The notes beneath the pieces are model-generated. The model did no database searches. It worked only from the letters and a program-made list of their open reading frames with translations, and was not told the origin of the DNA. From JAAXKN01 sp050259615 (GTDB lineage Bacteria; Bacteroidota; Ignavibacteria; Ignavibacteriales; SURF-24), in the NCBI GenBank assembly GCA_050259615.1, contig JBLNAZ010000196.1, positions 1-9,650 of the forward strand: DNA of 9,650 bases, written 5' to 3'. Positions 1-7,193 of this stretch are shown here, in pieces. The stretch's first letter is position 1. Every line of letters begins with the position of its first letter. Both the position numbers and the translations under genes were made by a program.

Positions 1-2
1 CA

Positions 3-926
3 GTCTGGGCAGATGACTTCCTCTTTACGGGAAGAGCAGGCAAGTGGGCAGGACAGGACTGGAACACAGCAGTAGGAGTTCCAACTGGATGGTACTACTG
101 GCTGCCTCCAATAGGAGGAAATGATGCAAGACTTGAAAATGGCTATCAGTACACGAAAATAGTAAAGGATACGGCACACACGGGAAGCTACTCTCTGAGG
201 TTCCAGATCCCGAAGAATACACCAAACCACGACGGATTCGTCAGCACAACCCGGTTCCCGTTACCGCAGAACATCAAGGCCGGCGATAAAGTGACAATTG
301 GTGTCTGGGTGAAAGCCAAAAATCTGCAGCCCGATTCAGCAAATACATTCCCGGGACAGTGGGCCGTAGGCATAACACCGATGTTCCATACTGCATATAC
401 CAATAATGCAGGATTTTCAGACATCTCGGGCGCTCCCGATATAGCATTTACATTCCCGGCAAAGGATACGGCATTCGACTGGAAACAGTATGTCGTTGAG
501 GTGCCTGTACCGGATAATAATCCTCCTGCAAAAGCCATCTCGATAAGACTGCATGTTTATTCATTGTTCGAGGGAACAGTCTACTTTGACGATCTTACAG
601 TACAGACAAGCACTGCAACTTCAGTCAAAAGAAGCAGTATCATAGCCAGCAGCTATAGTCTTGAGCAGAACTTTCCGAATCCTTTTAACCCGACTACTAC
701 AATCCGCTACTCAATTCCTGAACGCACGATTGTAACTCTTAAGATCTATGATATGCTGGGACGCGAGGTAAAGACTCTTATTAATACTGAACAGAATCAG
801 GGTGTTTATGACGTTACCTGGAATGGCGAAAATGATTACGGCACAAAGGTGGCCAGCGGCATCTACATCTACAGGGTGGAAGCCGGAAGATTTAACCAGG
901 TTAAGAAAATGATACTCCTGAAGTAA
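3..926 (+). CDS. Secreted carbohydrate-binding-like protein with T9SS type A sorting domain (5' truncated)
   Basis: The reading frame is open from base 3 to the TAA at 924-926, with no start codon that fits a mature N-terminus, so the gene begins before the window; 307 C-terminal residues are visible. Visible residues about 15-203 look like a jelly-roll, galactose-binding-like fold of the CBM4/CBM9 kind: a GSYSLRFQIP strand, AGDKVTIGVWVKAKN, and a closing GTVYFDDLTV strand near residue 196, typical of such modules. Residues 217-307 are a textbook T9SS type A C-terminal sorting domain: NFPNPFNPTTTIRYSIPE, then VTLKIYDMLGREVKTL, VTWNGENDYG, VASGIYIYRVEAG and a terminal KKMILLK. By family knowledge this domain directs export through the type IX system and is then cleaved, or the protein is anchored at the cell surface. 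Any catalytic domain would lie upstream of the window. The sorting domain is certain; the carbohydrate-binding assignment is inferred from strand pattern only. Confidence 0.88.
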   Translation, partial: VWADDFLFTGRAGKWAGQDWNTAVGVPTGWYYWLPPIGGNDARLENGYQYTKIVKDTAHTGSYSLRFQIPKNTPNHDGFVSTTRFPLPQNIKAGDKVTIGVWVKAKNLQPDSANTFPGQWAVGITPMFHTAYTNNAGFSDISGAPDIAFTFPAKDTAFDWKQYVVEVPVPDNNPPAKAISIRLHVYSLFEGTVYFDDLTVQTSTATSVKRSSIIASSYSLEQNFPNPFNPTTTIRYSIPERTIVTLKIYDMLGREVKTLINTEQNQGVYDVTWNGENDYGTKVASGIYIYRVEAGRFNQVKKMILLK

Positions 927-1007
927 CGTTTAAGTAATAATTATCTGGTACAGATCCGCACGTTAATAATTTGATATGCGGTTCATTTGTGTGTGTGGTT
1001 TAATCCG

Positions 1008-1041
1008 GGGCCCCCGGGGTACCTTAAATACTCCGGGGCCC
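1008..1041 (+). repeat. GC-rich stem-loop with embedded direct repeat
   Basis: Bases 1008-1014 pair with 1035-1041, C1015 is a single-base bulge, and 1016-1021 pair with 1029-1034 (one G-U pair), giving a 13-bp stem around the 7-base loop CCTTAAA. The 10-mer TCCGGGGCCC occurs twice in direct orientation, at 1004-1013 and 1032-1041. There is no T-tract on either side in either direction, so it does not match a standard Rho-independent terminator. It could still block readthrough, pause polymerase, or stabilise mRNA. It is very GC-rich compared with the AT-rich sequence at the ends of the spacer. Confidence 0.6.
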
Positions 1042-1046
1042 TGAAT

Positions 1047-1070
1047 GTCGGTAGGTGGCTGAATACCGGC
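1047..1070 (+). repeat. Second stem-loop in the leader
   Basis: GTCGGTA at 1047-1053 pairs with TACCGGC at 1064-1070 (six Watson-Crick pairs and one G-U) around a 10-base loop. It starts six bases after the GC-rich stem ends and is followed two bases later by the CGTGA/TCACG hairpin at 1072-1085. The three in a row suggest a folded 5' leader. A stem of this length can occur by chance. Confidence 0.4.
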
Positions 1071-1129
1071 ACGTGAGGGTTCACGAAATTTAATTCTTTC
1101 TTATCTGCTTTAGAACTTTAATAAACTAC

Positions 1130-1134
1130 AGGTG
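1130..1134 (+). promoter_or_regulatory. Ribosome binding site AGGTG for the TonB-dependent receptor
   Basis: AGGTG ends six bases before the ATG at 1141. The in-frame GTG at 1132 is part of this Shine-Dalgarno sequence and has no ribosome binding site of its own upstream, so ATG 1141 is the preferred start. Confidence 0.6.
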
Positions 1135-1140
1135 AATTTA

Positions 1141-3846
1141 ATGTTCACTAAAGTAATATACCATAAGACCTTAATATATATTTTTATATTGGCTGCCCTT
1201 ATAACAGTGCAGCTTCAGGCCGGAACAACCGGAAAAATCTCGGGCCGCGTCATAGACGCAACTTCAAAAGAGCCTTTAATTGGCGCTACCGTAGTTTTGG
1301 TGGGCACAAAAATGGGGGCTGCATCGGATGCCGACGGAAATTATTTTATCATTAATATCCCGCCCGGCACCTATACACTGAAAGCTACTGCAGTAGGCTA
1401 CGCTTCCACTACTGTCACAAACGTCAAGGTATCTGTTGATGTGACCACAAAGATGGATATACTGATGGGAGAGCAGGCAATCCAGCTTAGTAACGTGGTC
1501 GTAACGGCAAGCCGCCCTCTGGTGCAGAAGGACCTTACTTCAACAGAGGCCAGCGTAACCGGCGAACAGATATCAATGCTGCCTTTGGAAGACGTGCAGG
1601 CTGTTATAAACCTCCAGGCCGGCGTGGTTGAAGGACACGTGCGCGGCGGCAGAATGAATGAGGTTAAATATATGCTCGACGGAGTTTCCGTAAACGACGC
1701 CTTCTCAGGCGACTACTCCATGCTCGCCGAGGTCAACAGCGTTGCCGAAGTGCAGGTTATAACCGGTACCTTTAATGCCGAATACGGAGAGGCGCTCTCG
1801 GGCGTTGTAAACCAGGTGACGAAACTGGCAGGGGATTCTGTTTCGGGCGAAATCCAGGTCTATTCGGGCGACTACTTTACTACAAGGCGTACACAGTTCG
1901 GAACCCGCCTGTATAACAACCTGAACAAAATAGACCCTAAAAATGTATATAACATACAGGCCAACCTGAGCGGCCCTGTGCCCTTTACTAAAAGCTTTAT
2001 GAAATACTTCTTTTCCGGCAGGTACATTAATGACGACGGATACCTCTACGGGCAGAGAATATTTAACCCTTCGGATTCTTCCAACTTTTCGGCAAACGAC
2101 CCTAAGGACTGGTACGTCGGTGCCACAGGCGACAGGAAGTATGTCTCCATGAACTACAGCAGGCGATATACTCTTCAGGGCAAGGTATCTTTCGATATCG
2201 GCAACGGCAAAGGCCTCATATTCCAGGGAATGCTGCAGAACAGAGATTATAAGGAATATAATCACGCATTTGTGCTCAATCCGGACGGGGATTATAAGAG
2301 ATTCCAGAAAAGCCTTCTGGGAAGCGCTACATATAACCATGTATTCGGCCAGAGCACCTTTATAGACCTCATCGGCTCCGTGTTTTCAACTCAGGCTAAA
2401 CAGTACGTCTATGCAGATCCTTATGACCCCCGTTATGTAAATCCTGAAAGAATGAGAGATGCCGGCGCTAACTCATTCCTGACCGGAGGCACTGAAAACT
2501 GGCACCTGGAGCATACTACTACAACAAGTACGGGAAAATTAGATCTGACTTCCCAAATCTTTAACTTCCTCCAGATCAAAAGCGGCATTGAGGCTAACTT
2601 CCACAGGCTTAGTTATAAGGATTTCCAGATACACGTGGATGCCTCAACAAACTACAAACCCGCACTGCCTGAACCGGGAAATTTCGATTATAATACGTAT
2701 TTAATTCATCCCTATCAGCTGGCTTATTATTTACAGACCAAAATTGAGCTGGAATACCTCATCGTTAACCTGGGACTGAGATTCGACTACTTCCAGCCCG
2801 ATGCCTCCACTCTGAATAATCCCGATAATATTGCTGAACTCGATACACTGAGGCCCCCGTTCCCGTCCTCTTTCTTTAAGAAGGCCAGCGCCAAATCGCA
2901 GGTTAGCCCGAGGCTCGGTATATCTTATCCTATATCAGACAGGGGAGCCATACATATTTCCTACGGCCACTTCTTCCAGATTCCGCCTTTCGACTTCCTG
3001 TACAGAAATCCAAACTACAGGATCCCCCTCGTGGGCGACTTCCCCGATTTTGTGGGCAATATAATTGGAAATGCCGACCTTGAGCCCCAACGCACTACAA
3101 TCTATGAGATCGGCCTCCAGCAGGGAATTACTGCTGATATCAGCCTGACACTTACGGCATACTATAAGGATATTCGTAACCTTCTGGGTACTGAAATCCA
3201 TATTAAAAATGAATTTAAAAAGTTTGCCAAATACATTAATACAGATTACGGCGCCGCAAGCGGATTTATTATTTCTTTCGATAAACGCTTTTCCGGAGGC
3301 TTCAGCGCAAGTGTGGACTATACGTACCAGATTGCTAAGGGAAACGCCTCCGACCCGAATGAGGCATTCAATAAACAGCAGGCCAGCCCGCCTATTGAGG
3401 TGAATAAACAACTCGTGTTCCTCGACTGGGACCGCAGGCATTCACTTAACTTTACCGTAACTGCCGGAATCCCCGATAACTTTATTGGAAGCCTTATCGG
3501 CCGCCTGGGAACGGGACTTCCATACACGCCGGCTCTGCAGAACCAGAGAACCGGACTCGAAAACAGCGATACACGCCCGGCTATATTTAATGTGGACCTT
3601 TACCTGACAAAGTATCTCAGCTTTATGGGTCGCGGACTTTCAATTTTCCTGAAGGTATATAACCTCTTTGATACGGCAAATGAAGTGAACGTATTTACTG
3701 ATACCGGCCGCGCAGGCTATTCTCTCGACCTTACGCGCTCGCAGGCACAGCCCAGGGGTGTTAATACACTGCAGGATTATTATACGAGACCCGACTTTTA
3801 TTCTGCTCCGCGCCAGATAATTTTAGGCGCTTCTCTTAATTTTTAG
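1141..3846 (+). CDS. TonB-dependent outer-membrane receptor with carboxypeptidase-regulatory-like domain
   Basis: From ATG 1141 this is a 901-residue outer-membrane receptor; a GTG start at 1132 would add three residues. Residues 1-27 form a signal peptide ending QLQA. Residues 31 to about 112 are a CarboxypepD_reg-like beta-sandwich (GKISGRVID, LIGATVVLVGT, DADGNYFIINIPPGTYTLKA), usual in Bacteroidota receptors. NVVVTA at 118-123 resembles a TonB box. The plug domain runs from about 128 to 235, with MLDGVSVND and the conserved FNAEYGEALSGVVNQVTK at 211-228. The rest is a beta-barrel ending in LGASLNF, with a terminal aromatic residue as expected for outer-membrane barrels. Such proteins import large or scarce substrates using energy from TonB-ExbBD. 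The substrate cannot be told from sequence: no SusD-like lipoprotein gene, metal-uptake gene or vitamin gene adjoins it. It is the first gene of a probable operon, 26 bases before the next gene. The family is very secure; the specificity is unknown. Confidence 0.95.
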   Translation: MFTKVIYHKTLIYIFILAALITVQLQAGTTGKISGRVIDATSKEPLIGATVVLVGTKMGAASDADGNYFIINIPPGTYTLKATAVGYASTTVTNVKVSVDVTTKMDILMGEQAIQLSNVVVTASRPLVQKDLTSTEASVTGEQISMLPLEDVQAVINLQAGVVEGHVRGGRMNEVKYMLDGVSVNDAFSGDYSMLAEVNSVAEVQVITGTFNAEYGEALSGVVNQVTKLAGDSVSGEIQVYSGDYFTTRRTQFGTRLYNNLNKIDPKNVYNIQANLSGPVPFTKSFMKYFFSGRYINDDGYLYGQRIFNPSDSSNFSANDPKDWYVGATGDRKYVSMNYSRRYTLQGKVSFDIGNGKGLIFQGMLQNRDYKEYNHAFVLNPDGDYKRFQKSLLGSATYNHVFGQSTFIDLIGSVFSTQAKQYVYADPYDPRYVNPERMRDAGANSFLTGGTENWHLEHTTTTSTGKLDLTSQIFNFLQIKSGIEANFHRLSYKDFQIHVDASTNYKPALPEPGNFDYNTYLIHPYQLAYYLQTKIELEYLIVNLGLRFDYFQPDASTLNNPDNIAELDTLRPPFPSSFFKKASAKSQVSPRLGISYPISDRGAIHISYGHFFQIPPFDFLYRNPNYRIPLVGDFPDFVGNIIGNADLEPQRTTIYEIGLQQGITADISLTLTAYYKDIRNLLGTEIHIKNEFKKFAKYINTDYGAASGFIISFDKRFSGGFSASVDYTYQIAKGNASDPNEAFNKQQASPPIEVNKQLVFLDWDRRHSLNFTVTAGIPDNFIGSLIGRLGTGLPYTPALQNQRTGLENSDTRPAIFNVDLYLTKYLSFMGRGLSIFLKVYNLFDTANEVNVFTDTGRAGYSLDLTRSQAQPRGVNTLQDYYTRPDFYSAPRQIILGASLNF

Positions 3847-3861
3847 GTGTCCAGAACTAAT

Positions 3862-3866
3862 GGAGG
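3862..3866 (+). promoter_or_regulatory. Strong ribosome binding site GGAGG fixing a GTG start
   Basis: GGAGG lies six bases before the GTG at 3873. It is the best Shine-Dalgarno sequence in the window and supports GTG as the true start, directly ahead of a good signal peptide. Confidence 0.75.
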
Positions 3867-3872
3867 TTAGCT

Positions 3873-6800
3873 GTGTGCAAATATAAATATATTGTGAAAA
3901 GTGTAATCCTTTTCTTATCCCTTTTTCTGCTTTTCCCTGAAGTTATTCAGGCGCAAAGGGTCATCGACAAGAACAGGGGAAGCCACTTTAACAGTAAAAA
4001 AGGTTATATGGACGGCAACCTTGTGCAGACTGTCTATTATAACTTCGGAGAAATTGCCGACTGGCTTAACGATCCTACACTAAGCGGAGTGTGGCCCAAA
4101 GGAAGCGGCCATACGTATGTGGACGGAGTGGCTGTTATTGTGCAGGCTGAGGTTAAGGATCCCCAGGGCAGAACTTTTCACCCGCTTGAAACTAACTATT
4201 ATGAATATACCAGGCACGACGTGGCTACAGGCGTAACTTACGGATGGTGGCCCCTCCCGGGATACGTTAACCCATACCAGCCCAGCCCCGCAAGAAGCGA
4301 CGACCCTAATACCTGGCCTTTGCACTGGCCCGACCGCCCGAGCGACTGGGACGGCAAATGGAACGGATTTTTCGGCAATAACGTAAAAAACGCGGACCTC
4401 GAGACCTACTTCGTCTTTGACGACAATGAGGATAAGGAATATATACAAAAATATAACTTCCACCCCGATGCCGATGACCCGACACGCGGCGGCCTGGGCC
4501 TCCAGGTGCACGCAAGAGGCTTCCAGTGGTCCCAGGTACTGGCCGAAGACGTAATATTCTGGTACTACGAGATTACTAATATGGGAACAGCCGATTACCA
4601 GAAGGCACTCTTTGCACAGTACGTCGACTGGGGAATCGGCGGCCACGATAACTCCTCTAATAACGCGGGCGACTATGACGCACTCCTGAATATATCTTAT
4701 GCATATTCTGTCGTCAGCTACGGCAGCCCCGGGCACTGGAGCCCTGTTGGAATTGCTGGCTACGCATTCCTGGAAAGCCCCGGAATCCCTAACGACAATA
4801 AGGATAATGACGAGGATGGACTTACTGATGAGAAAAGGGATAACACGGCTCAGATATTTATTAACCTGCCGTCTGAGGACCCTTTCCTCAGAAATCCCGC
4901 TGCCGATACCATCCAGTTTCAGAAATTTTACGGCTATAGCTGGAGACCTCACTGGGATGCAGATGAAAACTGCAACTGGAGACCTTTCCGCGACTTAAAC
5001 GGAAACGGCGTACACGATAACGGCGAACCTCTTAATGACGACGTCGGAAGTGACGGTATAGGTCCCTATGACGAGGGCTATATCGCTCCCGACCCCAACG
5101 GCACTGAGGGTAACGGCAGACCCGACCAGGGCGAACCTAACTTCGGAATACTCGATAAGGATGAATCCGACCAGCTCGGCCTTACAGGCTTTTTAATCGC
5201 TTCTGTGCATACATACGACCTGAATAACGATGAGCACAACTGGACGGGGCTTTCTGCCCTTCCGTCCCCCCACGGCCAGTCGCTTATTGGCGTCAACCTC
5301 GCAAACTATTTTTCATCTTATTTCCTTACTCTCATTGGACGCAATACCTATAGCGCTCAAACCGGCCTGGCTCAGGAGACGGGCGAAACTGAAAGATTCT
5401 CTATGGGACTTATTTTTGCCCTCGATAAAAATGACCTTTTCCGCAGAAAAAGAACCGTGCAGCAGATCTATAATGCAAACTACCGCTTCGCTAAACCGCC
5501 CGATAAACCGCTCGTTAAGGCAATTGCAGGCGACGGAAAGGTGACTTTGTACTGGGATAACAGGGCGGAACAGACTTTTGACGCTTTCTATCAGCGCTAT
5601 AATTTTGAGGGATACAGAATCTACAGAAGTACCGAACCCAACTTCCTGGAAGATAAAATTGTAACGGATGCCTATGGAAAAACTACCTTCAGACAGCCTT
5701 TGGCACAGTTCGATGTTGTGGACGGCGTTGTTGGCCTGCACCCCATTAACGTCAACGGCGCAATGTTCTACCTCGGTGACGATTCGGGACTCCAGCATTC
5801 TTACGTCGACTCTACAGTGCAGAACGGACAGACTTACTACTATGCCGTGGTCGCTTACGATAAGGGGTTTACTACCACTACTATACAGGGAGAATTTCTG
5901 GGTATTCCGCCTTCTGAAACTACAAGCATTATAAAACAGGATATAAACGGAACTATTAAAACAGACGTCAATACCGCAGCCGTTACTCCGCACGCCCCGG
6001 CGGCAGGTTATGTGCCCCCGCAGATATCTGGCTACCTGGCCAGCGGACCTTCCACCGGACAGGTAAATATAGATATAATAGATCCGGGAGCCCTGCAGAA
6101 CAATACCAGCTACAGACTGGAGTTCGCCGATTCATCCAGGTATCATAATAACCGCCATCCTTACTACAGACTTATAAACACTACAGCAAAGGATACTGTG
6201 TTCAGGCTGACAAAGATAAAAGGGGCCAGTGAACAGACCCTCGTTACTGACGGCTTTTCTGTCAATATGAGAAACGATACAATGGTGACCGTCGACCAGA
6301 GCAGAACGGGCTGGGTAAAGGGAAACAGCAACTATGTGGTTACGGTGGGATTTGACCCCAAATATATTCCGACATACGGCAACAGAAGAGTTGACTACCC
6401 TGCCGACTTCGAAATTACTTTTAAGGATAAGGGAAAGGGCGATTCCTCCTTTGTTGCCAAGTCCTTCAGCACCCCCGAGGCTTCAAATATCACAATAAGA
6501 GATATTACCGACGCAATAGATCACGTCAAGTTTATTTTTGAACAGCCCGGAGGCGCCGACTCTACCTTTGATGCCGGCGACGCTGTTTTTGTTGCCGTGG
6601 GCGACTCGGCAGGTAAAAAACCCACAGGACGCACAGATTACAGGGCAACCTGGTCGGTATCTCTCCAGGTCGATACTACCAGCAAGGAACCCCCGAGGCC
6701 CCCGCAGCCGGGAGATGTCTTCAGGATTGCTACAACCAAACCGTTCAGAACGGGTGAGTATGTGGACTTTTCTACCAAGGCCTCTTATCTGGATCCGAAT

Positions 6801-7127
6801 AAGGCTAAAAATGACCTGAGCCAGGTCGATGTCGTGCCTAATCCATATACCGGCGCTGCCTCCTGGGAACCCCTTACTACTGGCGTTGGCCGCGGCGAAA
6901 GGAGAATTACTTTTATTAATCTTCCCGCATCCTGTACTATCAGAATTTACACGATGAGCGGAAGACTCGTTCAGACGCTTTCTCACTACAGCTCTGCTGA
7001 TAACGGCCAGGAGCCCTGGAACCTGGTTTCGCGCGACGGAATGGATATTGCATACGGAGTTTACATTTATCACGTGGAAGCTCCGGGAGTTGGAAATAAA
7101 ATCGGACGCTTTGCAATTATTAAATAA
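3873..7127 (+). CDS. Large exported protein with Ca-binding-like loops, FN3-like domain and divergent T9SS sorting domain
   Basis: This encodes 1084 residues from a GTG start fixed by GGAGG. Residues 1-27 are a signal peptide (hydrophobic core VILFLSLFLLF, cleavage likely after VIQA); there is no lipobox cysteine, so it is not a SusD-type lipoprotein. The N-terminal 540 or so residues are rich in Trp, Tyr, Asp and Asn and match no family I recognise. Two acidic stretches look like calcium-binding loops: NDNKDNDEDGLTDE at 307-320, similar to thrombospondin type 3 repeats, and a D/N/G-rich stretch at about 374-430 starting DLNGNGVHDNGE, dockerin- or EF-loop-like. Residues about 549-670 resemble fibronectin type III (KVTLYWDN, YEGYRIYRS-like FEGYRIYRS, TYYYAVVAYDKG). 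The last 100 residues (985-1084) look like a T9SS sorting domain: VVPNPYTG, CTIRIYTMSGRLVQTL, YGVYIYHVEAPG and terminal GRFAIIK. It is therefore probably exported by T9SS to the cell surface. It sits between the TonB receptor and a PorV-like gene, so it may act with the receptor. The function is unknown. Confidence 0.88.
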   Translation: MCKYKYIVKSVILFLSLFLLFPEVIQAQRVIDKNRGSHFNSKKGYMDGNLVQTVYYNFGEIADWLNDPTLSGVWPKGSGHTYVDGVAVIVQAEVKDPQGRTFHPLETNYYEYTRHDVATGVTYGWWPLPGYVNPYQPSPARSDDPNTWPLHWPDRPSDWDGKWNGFFGNNVKNADLETYFVFDDNEDKEYIQKYNFHPDADDPTRGGLGLQVHARGFQWSQVLAEDVIFWYYEITNMGTADYQKALFAQYVDWGIGGHDNSSNNAGDYDALLNISYAYSVVSYGSPGHWSPVGIAGYAFLESPGIPNDNKDNDEDGLTDEKRDNTAQIFINLPSEDPFLRNPAADTIQFQKFYGYSWRPHWDADENCNWRPFRDLNGNGVHDNGEPLNDDVGSDGIGPYDEGYIAPDPNGTEGNGRPDQGEPNFGILDKDESDQLGLTGFLIASVHTYDLNNDEHNWTGLSALPSPHGQSLIGVNLANYFSSYFLTLIGRNTYSAQTGLAQETGETERFSMGLIFALDKNDLFRRKRTVQQIYNANYRFAKPPDKPLVKAIAGDGKVTLYWDNRAEQTFDAFYQRYNFEGYRIYRSTEPNFLEDKIVTDAYGKTTFRQPLAQFDVVDGVVGLHPINVNGAMFYLGDDSGLQHSYVDSTVQNGQTYYYAVVAYDKGFTTTTIQGEFLGIPPSETTSIIKQDINGTIKTDVNTAAVTPHAPAAGYVPPQISGYLASGPSTGQVNIDIIDPGALQNNTSYRLEFADSSRYHNNRHPYYRLINTTAKDTVFRLTKIKGASEQTLVTDGFSVNMRNDTMVTVDQSRTGWVKGNSNYVVTVGFDPKYIPTYGNRRVDYPADFEITFKDKGKGDSSFVAKSFSTPEASNITIRDITDAIDHVKFIFEQPGGADSTFDAGDAVFVAVGDSAGKKPTGRTDYRATWSVSLQVDTTSKEPPRPPQPGDVFRIATTKPFRTGEYVDFSTKASYLDPNKAKNDLSQVDVVPNPYTGAASWEPLTTGVGRGERRITFINLPASCTIRIYTMSGRLVQTLSHYSSADNGQEPWNLVSRDGMDIAYGVYIYHVEAPGVGNKIGRFAIIK

Positions 7128-7193
7128 CTAAACACATAAATGTTTCATGAGAGCAGCCCTGATTACTAAAATATTTATGAGTATGAGGTGTTT
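7128..7193 (+). other. Short intergenic spacer within the operon
   Basis: This 66-base AT-rich gap shows no terminator. It holds only a weak AAACA/TGTTT inverted repeat and the ribosome binding site of the next gene, which is consistent with co-transcription. Confidence 0.5.
7185..7190 (+). promoter_or_regulatory. Ribosome binding site GAGGTG for the PorV/PorQ-family gene
   Basis: GAGGTG lies just upstream of ATG 7194 (five bases from GAGG). The in-frame GTG at 7188 is part of this site, as in the receptor gene, so the ATG is preferred. The ATG also gives a typical MKK signal-peptide start. Confidence 0.6.

Larger units (their letters stand above)
927..1140 (+). other. Intergenic spacer with several stem-loops; leader of the downstream operon
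   Basis: This is the only sizeable gap between genes. It is AT-rich at both ends with a GC-rich centre. Perfect short inverted repeats are visible at 943-947/951-955 (ATCTG, 3-base loop), 956-960/977-981 (CCGCA, 16-base loop) and 1072-1076/1081-1085 (CGTGA, GGGT loop), plus two larger stems listed separately. No convincing ORF, tRNA or known riboswitch core was recognised. No clear Bacteroidota-type promoter (TAnnTTTG) was found; the closest string, TAATAATTTG at 964-973, has the wrong spacing. The promoter for the operon that starts at 1141 probably lies here, but I cannot place it. Confidence 0.6.

Noticed and set aside
964..973. Possible Bacteroidota promoter -7 element (TAATAATTTG)
   Set aside because: The consensus TAnnTTTG needs two bases between TA and TTTG; here there are four or one, and no matching -33 element stands out.
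1008..1023. Cluster of GGGCCC, CCCGGG and GGTACC sites resembling a cloning-vector polylinker
   Set aside because: The order and flanks do not match a polylinker I know, and the sequence forms part of a stem with bases 29-41 further on, so it looks native, not vector contamination.
1072..1105. CGTGA/TCACG hairpin followed by a pyrimidine-rich stretch, as a Rho-independent terminator of the upstream gene
   Set aside because: The stem has only five pairs and is followed first by AAATTTAA, not by a T-run. Too weak to call a terminator.
1141..3846. Assigning the receptor to iron-siderophore, cobalamin or glycan uptake
   Set aside because: No specificity-giving neighbour or leader element is present in the window, so naming a substrate would be a guess.
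4080..4952. Long antisense open frame of 290 codons inside the large secreted-protein gene
   Set aside because: It lies wholly within a gene with a signal peptide, domains and a strong ribosome binding site. Its translation has no recognisable domain, and long antisense frames are expected from this codon use. The same holds for the antisense frames at 1705-2340, 2935-3441, 5313-5993, 6483-7073 and 9153-9335.
3873..7127. SusD-like substrate-binding lipoprotein paired with the TonB receptor
   Set aside because: There is no lipobox cysteine at the signal-peptide end, no helical TPR-like pattern, the length is about twice that of SusD, and the C-terminus is a T9SS sorting domain.
7130..7145. 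AAACA/TGTTT inverted repeat in the gap after the large secreted-protein gene
   Set aside because: Five AT-rich pairs with a six-base loop and no T-tract are within chance expectation.
7174..7181. Possible internal promoter near TATTTATG before the PorV-like gene
   Set aside because: It has one mismatch to TAnnTTTG, no -33 element, and would leave almost no leader before the ribosome binding site. Such AT-rich strings are common in these gaps.
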